From NCBI GenBank assembly GCA_025403435.1, contig JAJQZP010000048.1, positions 765,011 through 829,010 on the forward strand: 64,000 nucleotides of DNA. Direction: 5' to 3'. This DNA comes from Artocarpus heterophyllus. Its lineage: Eukaryota > Streptophyta > Magnoliopsida > Rosales > Moraceae. Positions 56,629 through 64,000 of the stretch are shown here, one piece after another. Under the pieces are notes generated by a model, which did not search any database, was not told the DNA's origin, and saw only the letters and a list, made by a program, of their open reading frames with translations. The position numbers and the translations under genes were made by a program. The first letter of the stretch is position 1, and the number at the start of each line of letters is the position of its first letter.

Positions 56629-57312
56629 TAGGGCCGACAATTTGGTTCACGACACGATGATACGACACGAACCCGACATAAAAAATGCAGGTTAGGGTTG
56701 GAAAAATAGGCCTCAGGTTGGAATTGGGTCGAACCCGTCTGACTCGCACAAAAAACAGGTTGGGTTCGAGTCAATCCGAATCAACACAAAATCAACCAGC
56801 TAAAAATGTGTCGAAATAAGGTTGACCTGAAAATTAACATGAAAATTGTTAATCAACCCGTGTAATCCAAATTAAACTCGTGTGACCTTAATGTAACCCA
56901 TATAACCTGAAATTAATTTTAACGTGTCAAATTAGTCTAACATTTGTTATATATCCAACTTGACATGATTCTAATTTCTAGCATATTTGTTTTTGTTAAA
57001 CTTATACAAAATTTTGTTAACTTTTTTTGATGATTTTGTTTTGTTGGGTTATTATTTATTTTATAGGCTTATTGTTGGGTCTATCGTGTTGCAGGTCTAT
57101 TGGGTTTAGCGGGTCAGTGTGTCGTGTCAATACGAACATGCACAAAGTAGCATATTGGCAGGTTGCATGGATCGGGTCAACCCGTCTACACATCAGGTCG
57201 TGTCCAGGTTGGGGTTTTTTAACCTGTCGGGTTCGGGTTGGTGTGTTGGTTGTTTATATAAGGGGCTCAACCCGATCCGAAACCGACCCGTAGACCCGAA
57301 TTGCCAACCTTA
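56629..57312. mobile_element. Second non-autonomous hAT-like element (684 bp)
   Basis: Starts TAGGGCCGACAATTTGG and ends CCGAATTGCCAACCTTA (reverse complement TAAGGTTGGCAATTCGG), imperfect inverted ends. It is flanked by ATTAATCA (56,621-56,628) and ATTAATCC (57,313-57,320), 7 of 8 identical. Subterminal regions are full of AACCCG/CGGGTT motifs in both orientations, probable transposase-binding repeats. The open frames over 57,027-57,313 are motif artefacts. Confidence 0.85.
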
Positions 57313-57320
57313 ATTAATCC

Positions 57321-58489
57321 AGTGTTTTAATCATTTGGTGTCATAGTAGCAAGTAAAAAAGTGTCGATTATTTTCCTTTAGGTTAAACAGATTGAAGGAA
57401 AAAGCAGAAAGACGATTAACTATAATTTGCATCAGTATAGCTGAATGATGAATTTTGAGGTCATCAGACAAAAATTCTCCAGATGGAATATTGAAAATTT
57501 CTTTGAAATTTTCAGAATGTGTGATAAGATAATTTCCAACTTCAAAAATATCTCCAAGCTAATTTTATTCTTCTGGTTTTTGTATGAATGGGATGTGACA
57601 AATTAGTCCGGCTTCCTTGACTAGCAATGTTCCAGTGACAACCCACTAAAATAAATTTGGGAAAATGGTCCTTCAATTTAATTGTCTTATCTTGTGTTAG
57701 TTTCTTAGAAGGAATAAAACACATTTTTTCCGTTTATTAGTGGTTAGAAAAGAGAATTTTTTTTTTTAAGAAAAGAAGAGCATGAATAGAAAAAGAAAGA
57801 TACAATATACAACACAATATTATATTATTGTGAAGGCATTGTTTTACATTTTTTTTAAACAAGGGAAATGTTAAATTTTTGAAATTTTTTGAAATAAATT
57901 CAGGCTTTGAAAATATTTGTAGTAAAGATCAAATTTATAATATAAACAACTTATCTACTATGTAAATAAAAAAAAATTTACATTATAAATAAGGAAATAA
58001 ATATATTATTTGTACCATAAATTGATTTATTGTATAAATAAGAATTATTTACACTACAAAACAAAAGGATAGATAAATTATTTTCATTATAAACCTGACA
58101 TTTACTACAATAAGTTTTAGAAAAGTAACATTTCCTACTATTTTGATTTTTGAGGATGCATTGTTTTACTTCCATGGTTTCTATAATAGAAAAGATGCAT
58201 TTTCTTGAAGATTGAGTGTTCTATGTAGACAGGGCAACAACCAAAGAACACAACAACAATCTTAAGACGACGAAATAGGGAAAACGACAATACTGGAAGA
58301 TGGTAACAATTTAAAAACATAAGTAGGAAATTTTTGTTCTTAGAATTTTTAGATATATTTTTACGTGTGTTTTTCGAGACAAAAAATTTAAAAACACTCT
58401 CAATACAATTTAAAAAAAAAATTATTTTTTAAAATAAAAATATTTTTACCTATTTTAAAAATAATACTAAACAACCCAAAAATATTACA
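57321..58489. other. Intergenic spacer
   Basis: AT-rich, no gene and no clear element ends. Confidence 0.5.
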
Positions 58490-59140
58490 TCACAAAACGA
58501 CGTGCAAAAGAAAACCACAAAAAACTCAAAAAAGAAAAAGGAAAAAAAAAATCGAGTTGCAAATGAAAGTCCAAACCGATAAGAACAGACGACATCACTA
58601 GAAAACGATAACTTGTCAAAAAAACAATAAAACTGTGTCAACAAAAAACGACAATAAGCTTATGGTTATGAAACGGAAAACTGCACGAATGGCAAAAGCG
58701 ACAATAAAATGAGTACCAAAGACATAGAATGGGAAAACAACAACGACTGAAAATAAGGCAAAACGACATGAGCATTACACGAGGTGAATCGGTAAAGCGA
58801 CCAGAACGGAACACGTTGACAACCTAAAGGCGACTGAACTTCAAAAGAAACATTAGCAGAGACACAACTAGCTTTACCAAACGACGTCATAAAAGGAATA
58901 AAACAATGACAACCATAAAAACTGCGTAAGTGTAGATAATGACGCACTGAAAACGACACCGGTAAAACAACACCGAACCGAAAGAAACAACATAAAATGG
59001 AACAGCGACAGTAATATCATAAACGACGATAACAGCATAACAAAACGACAGATAAAAGAAGCCCCAGGCAAAAAACGACAACGAACTCGGGAACAAAATT
59101 AGAAGGGAGAAGAAATAACAACCTGAAAAACGACATCAAT
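58490..59140 (+). repeat. CGAC-studded, T-poor tract
   Basis: About 15 copies of CGAC, mostly as AAACGAC or AAGCGAC, are spaced every 20-90 bases on the plus strand only. The strand is A-rich and T-poor, which leaves several minus-strand frames open (58,666-59,096); none looks like a protein. It may be a decayed minisatellite. Confidence 0.5.
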
Positions 59141-59920
59141 AGAGGAGATGTTAGACCCCGGCCACTGATGAAAAATGCTTGAGCTTCCCCTTTTCATCTT
59201 TTCTTTTTTATTTTTTTTTGTCAGCAAGGTTCCAAAACAAGTCCCCAAAACATGGCTTCACTTTGGGAGTATTAGTTAGAACCAACTTTAGTTGAAAACT
59301 CTGTAGCATGTGAGGGCCTTACAGTGTAGCAGCTAAAAGTTTAGATTCTAACTCATATTGTCAAACACTATATCTTGCAAAGGTAAAATATCCCGCCTAA
59401 GTTCCAAGAAATCACTTAATTTGTGGGAATAGAGCAGACTGAACAAAAACCAAAAAGATGCTTGTGAGATAAATGTTAGTTCCTTTAGCAACAAGTTTTT
59501 TTTTTTTAAAAAGTTCATTTCATTTTTCAAATGCGACCGGGAATCTATTTTCACAATCAACCAACCGATAGAGCAACTTCTTTTAAGGTGTAAATTTTAT
59601 CATACAACGAAAAACGAATTCGGTAAATTGATGTTCCCATATACATGAGATGAAAAAAATGCTCTCTTCAATTTCAAGAACTCCCCCCCACTGCTCATTA
59701 TTATCTATACAACTACAATGTTTCATGACATGCTTCAAACAATTAATTCATAGGTATAAAGAATAAACGCAAGCCACAAAATTCAATTTGCGTAACTCGG
59801 AAGAATTACAAGAACTTAGGCACGTCGCACGGGACTTGACCTACCAAAAAAGTCATTTGAACACATCATGAAAAATGTGTCGTTTCAGAACTTTCACCTT
59901 TGGGAAACTTTCATTTCTGG
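59141..59920. other. 3' flank of the TPX2 gene
   Basis: AT-rich. The part next to 59,920 should be its 3' UTR. No other gene is seen. Confidence 0.4.
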
Positions 59921-62900
59921 TTAGGAGGCAACATGAACTGCGAGGTGATGATTCATTCCGACGCCTTTCATGCTCTTCCTCGCCACCCCATTGACGTTTC
60001 TTTTGCCTCCGGTTTTGCCCTTCCTATCGAGTACTCTCTGCCCTCTTGAAACCTTGCCAGTCTCCGATGCTCGACGGTTGAGCTTGTTAGCATCTCTGTC
60101 CCTTTCTTTCTTCTCACTTGCATATTCTTTTTCCGCTGTTTCTGGGGTTCTTCGGGGTAATGGGGTTGGAGATGTTGCAGTGTCTTCAGTTTGCTCAGTT
60201 GTTCGAACTTGGTCAAGTCCTGCCTTGGAATCTGATGGAAATTCCGAAGAAGCTCCGCTTCTTGAACTTGTTGACTTACTTCTTGCTTTGCTGATTTTGC
60301 TCTTATCAGATCCACCCTGAAAATTAAAGTGTGAAGCTCAGTTCATTGCCACTTTTTCTTCAGAGGATTAATTAAGTTTATACCACATTAGCATCTAACA
60401 TGAACCGAATTGAGTTCTGATAAGTTGTTGGGATGAATTTTTATCCAGCATATATTCAAACAATAACTAAAAGAGTTCTATTTCAAACGGAATTTATATT
60501 TAAATTTAAGGGATAAACTTTAAAAAGAAATTGAGTCAATAATTCCTCATATTTATCACTAAATACCCTACTAGGATCCTTATTTGATATTCAACATTCT
60601 TGACAGTTCTCTATTTCATTCAATTCTATCGATTTTTCTCCGTCATAATATTTTTTCCCATTATTGACTTAAGCTTCGAAGCGCTAATATTTGTTTTATA
60701 GGTCTTTCTCCCAATTTCGCAAGTGATACACACGGCATATAAATATTATACACACAGGCACAACAGTATCTTTAAATTTACATGTCAAATCCATGAAAAG
60801 TCTATGTACCTTGTTTTCATCAACATGATAGAAAGATGGCATTGGTGTTGCTTTGAAATTGAGGCTTTTCCGAAGTTGTCTGATCTCAGCTTCCGTCTTT
60901 TCCTGCAGAAAAAGCAATTTAACCCACTGAATCTATAACATGAATTTCAAGACATAAGAATCTAGCAGAACCATTTTGATTTGCATCAACAATAAGCACA
61001 AAAATTCACACAAAATTTCCTCATCTAAAATAAGTGTTTCCACTTTAGTTTTCAATTAACAAAAGATTGTAACACCACTAACTGCATAATATACCAACGC
61101 ACCAAATAGCTTGTAAGACATGACTATTTTAAAAAAAATTAATAAAGATACTTCAAAAAAAAAAAAAAAACTGCAAATTTGATAATTCCTTATACCTGAG
61201 TTTTTGCTTGGATCTTGTTCATCTCAGCTTCCTTAGCGTGCATTTTCTCCTCCAACTTCATATAGAACTGCCTCACAATGAGCCACAAGTACAATGTTAT
61301 AAGCAACCCAAGCCTATCTACAATTACCAAAAAACTTAATTTAAAAACAAGGAAGCAAAATGAAGTAAAACAGCATGTAAGGCTAACCTCTTTCCGCTTT
61401 TCTGCTCGTTCATCGCTTCTGAAATTGAATTCTATCGACCTTGTATCGGACTGGGTTGAATTTCCTTTGTTAAGCCTGCACAAAGGAATCTGCATTAGAT
61501 TCAGAGGTTTTCATAGATTGGAATATTGATAGAGATTGTTTTGAGTTCACTATAAACCTGTTAGGCATTCGGCGTAATCTGGCTTGATCTTTGGATGAAG
61601 AAAGCTGGGTTTCGCGAAGTTTTCTTCCCCTTGATTCGTTTTCTCCCCTGTCGCAATAAAACACAAAAACCCTTTTGAGCTTCTATTCACTACTCTAAAA
61701 AAAAATAAATAAATAAACCTTTCAAGAAACAAGTACCTTCTATTCTCATGAACCAACTTTGTGTTCGGACCTCTAGAATCCTGTGGGAAAACCACCAAAG
61801 AAAAGTCAAATGAAACAAAAAAAAAAGAATAAAAAAAATTAAAATTCAGTACTTTGAAGTGAAGAATCTTTTGAAGACAATATACTAATGCTTACCTCTG
61901 ATACTGAGGCCTTGTTTACAGGACTTGTAGTTTGAATGGTTGGATTTGATAGTTGATTTGCTTTATTTGTTCTTCCAACAGCCTCTCTCTTCCTTCTTAT
62001 AGGTTTCCTTAAAGGATCTTTAGACACACCACCAGAAATGTTTCTCTGGACTGGAGAAACATTGTTCAGAGAAGCAACTCTGGACTTGGAATGTTTGGAT
62101 TCTATTGCAGGATTTAACTGCTGGAGAAAAATAAATGCATAAAAAGAGAGAGAAATTGTAAAACACTGTTTCCTTGTAGAGCAAGTAAAAAGTACTAGTA
62201 AAGTAAAATCTTTTAGGCACTCAAAATTGTTTGGGAATTAAAACAAACCTTTTGGGAAGATGTTTGCGGTGTTTCAAAACTAGATTTTTCAACTTTTCCA
62301 TCCTTTTCAGTCTTGGGAAACTCAACTGAGCAAGATGATTCATCATCCTTTTCTGCATTAAAACCTTGCTTCTGATCAACTCTTGTGATCTGTGATTTAT
62401 CACTAACTGTAAAACTCTTGTCACATCTGATTTCAGTTTGATGGGCTTCAAAATCAGCACTTTGAACAACTTCACCATCAAGCAAGACATCAGAATCGCT
62501 CATTCCAGGTTCCTTTGGATGATTTGAAAAGGATACCCCGGAATCTTCTCTTTCGCATTCATTCACTCCACACCCTCCATGATACTCTTGAACCCCATGA
62601 TCTTCTCTTTCACATTCTGTCATTTCGCAATCTCCATGGTACTCTTGATCCTCTCTTTCATGTTCGGTCGCTTCATATTCTCCATGATAGTCGTACGAGC
62701 CTTCAGGGCTTTCGTAGAAATGAGGATAGTGAACAACTTCATTTGCATTCTGATCAAATTCTTCTCTGCAATCACTTCTGTCTGAGACACCGTTTTCACT
62801 AACTTGATAATCTGTCCCACCATAGTACTCAAATGAATCTGGTCTCCTAAGACCTTTCTTCTTGAAATGAGCCTCAAAGTAAGCTTTCTTTTCAATAACT

Positions 62901-63763
62901 GATCCTGGTTTTGAGCATTTCTCAACCTCCTCCAGATATTTATTGTGAGAGAAAGATGACCTCCTTTCCCAAGACAATGACTCAGTCTCAAATCTTCCGA
63001 ATGATACAGAGCCGGAGTGTACTAAAGAATCTCCCTGCAAAATTCATAAAAAGAAAGAAAAGGAAAATGATTCATCTAATGTGAAGCCAAAAAAGAAAAG
63101 CTCAAAAATGTGATCACAACACAATACAATCTAGTGCAATGGGCATTAGCACTACCAAGGTTTATGTAAATCAAGAATTAACACTTTTGACACTTTAGAA
63201 GTAGAAGGCTTAACTCCTTTAAAATTACAAAAAAAGGGGGTCCTTAAGTCTTATATTATAATATGAATCAGACTGCAAGTTAAGCATCTTCGTAAACATG
63301 AGATCTTTAGATCTTGCCACATGATTGATTTTCAGATCTTACCATCAGAAATTAAAAAAAAAAAAAGGAAAGAAAAGAAAAGAAAACATGTCTCAAGAAG
63401 TTGTATTGATCCTATTGCAAATCCAGACCTTTACTCTTCTGCTTGGAATACAATTGCCAATTGATGTTCCTTTTAACAGTAAAAGGAAGATCAAGTTGAG
63501 GAAAAAAAAACCTGCCTTTTTTTAAATCCATTTAATTGAATTCTTTATTAACCTTGGGCTAAATTGCACTGATTTTTCTTTTCTACAATATGAAAATTAT
63601 TTCATGAAATTTTCAGCATGACCCAATTAAGAAGACGATTAGCAATTACAATACTTTAATATAGATAATAAGCAGATCCTTTAGAGAGAGATTGAGATGC
63701 AAAATTAAGCAGGCTTACCTGAAGGCTAATGCTAAAAGAATCTTCATCAATCTCCCCTGCCAT
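59921..63763 (-). CDS. WDL7: TPX2-domain microtubule-associated protein, WDL7/MDP40-like (612 aa, nine exons)
   Basis: Exons in order: 63,763-63,719; 63,034-62,249; 62,120-61,896; 61,780-61,737; 61,647-61,558; 61,475-61,388; 61,267-61,196; 60,902-60,810; 60,316-59,921. Every junction is GT-AG and phases join to 612 codons plus TAA. It starts MAGEIDEDSFSISLQ, then SFGRFETESLSWERRSSFSH and KYLEEVEKCSKPGSVIEKKA, hallmarks of the plant WAVE-DAMPENED2-like clade. Residues 131-179 hold three tandem copies of a YHG..E..E.ERED unit. The TPX2 domain (about 412-478) reads FRSDERAEKRKEFYMKLEEK, QAKTQEKTEAEIRQLRKSLN, FKATPMPSFYH. A basic, Ser-rich tail follows. The family binds and organises cortical microtubules. 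The exact orthologue (WDL7 or MDP40) is from memory. Confidence 0.88.
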
Positions 63764-64000
63764 TCTTACTATTATCACTATCAATCAAAATCACAGACTT
63801 CAATGTCACAATAAATAAAGACAGTAGTGCAAATAACACAAAACCCACCCTATATACATATATATATATATGAAAGCAAAGATATTTCCTCACAAGAAGA
63901 AATGGGAAAAACACACAAAGTTTTCACATGATCAGAAGGAAGCCTGAAGAAAAATCTAATAGAAGTACAGCCCAGTTGATGTATAGCTTTGGATATAAAG
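63764..64000 (-). promoter_or_regulatory. 5' UTR/promoter side of the TPX2 gene (runs off the window)
   Basis: A (TA)n run (about 63,852-63,872) and purine-rich sequence lie just upstream of the ATG. A TATA box cannot be chosen with confidence. Confidence 0.3.

Noticed and set aside
58666..59096. Overlapping minus-strand frames of 65-97 codons
   Set aside because: They stay open because the opposite strand is T-poor; composition is hydrophobic and repetitive and no start or domain is credible.
1..64000. tRNA, rRNA or CRISPR loci
   Set aside because: Scanned for B-box-like GGTTCGAATCC, rRNA motifs and regularly spaced repeats. Isolated GTTCGAAT matches (e.g. near 39,453 and 52,098) lack a cloverleaf context.

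Overview
The window is nuclear DNA from a eudicot plant. It shows multi-exon genes with short GT-AG introns, AT-rich spacers, hydroxyproline-rich wall-protein genes, a plant TPX2-domain gene and plant-type LTR retrotransposons, hAT and Mutator elements. I cannot name the species.

Bases 1-5,700 hold a Mutator-like (MULE) transposase with an uninterrupted 760-codon frame on the minus strand, preceded by a probable non-coding first exon and an intron. Bases 5,750-29,240 are a stack of nested LTR retrotransposons. The outermost layer is a decayed Ty1/copia element on the minus strand. Its gag gene is cut in two: the missing protein between about 7,375 and 28,345 is only a few residues, but about 21 kb of DNA separates the halves. 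Inside it lies a decayed Athila-like Ty3/gypsy element (minus). That element received two further insertions: a complete 10.7-kb Tat-type Ty3/gypsy element (11,335-22,008, LTRs 622 bp, TSD CCTGT) in its integrase, and a solo LTR (25,386-27,360, TSD AGAAT). The Tat element carries an oppositely oriented gene between its integrase and 3' LTR. That gene has its own TATA box, two introns and a poly(A) signal.

Bases 29,240-64,000 are the genic part. A small J-domain (DnaJ) co-chaperone gene (31,647-40,202, plus) has three perfect heat-shock elements just upstream of its TATA box. It is broken twice: by a one-base insertion in exon 2, and by a 6,947-bp Ty1/copia element in exon 4 whose two 482-bp LTRs differ at a single base. 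Next come two secreted, probably GPI-anchored, proline/hydroxyproline-rich proteins (45,389 and 54,222, plus), then a nine-exon TPX2-domain microtubule-associated protein of the WDL7/MDP40 type (63,763-59,921, minus). From memory, this gene set resembles the Arabidopsis At1g70950-At1g71000 / At1g23040-At1g23060 duplicate segments; that needs checking.

The spacers contain non-autonomous DNA elements: two hAT-like elements with 8-bp target duplications (55,014-55,623 and 56,629-57,312), a 185-bp element with 32-bp terminal inverted repeats (44,089-44,273), several small repeat families present two or three times, microsatellites, and an odd CGAC-rich tract (58,490-59,140). I saw no rRNA, tRNA, CRISPR or prokaryotic features. 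Coordinates come from reading by eye; splice sites and element ends are predictions unless a target duplication fixes them.
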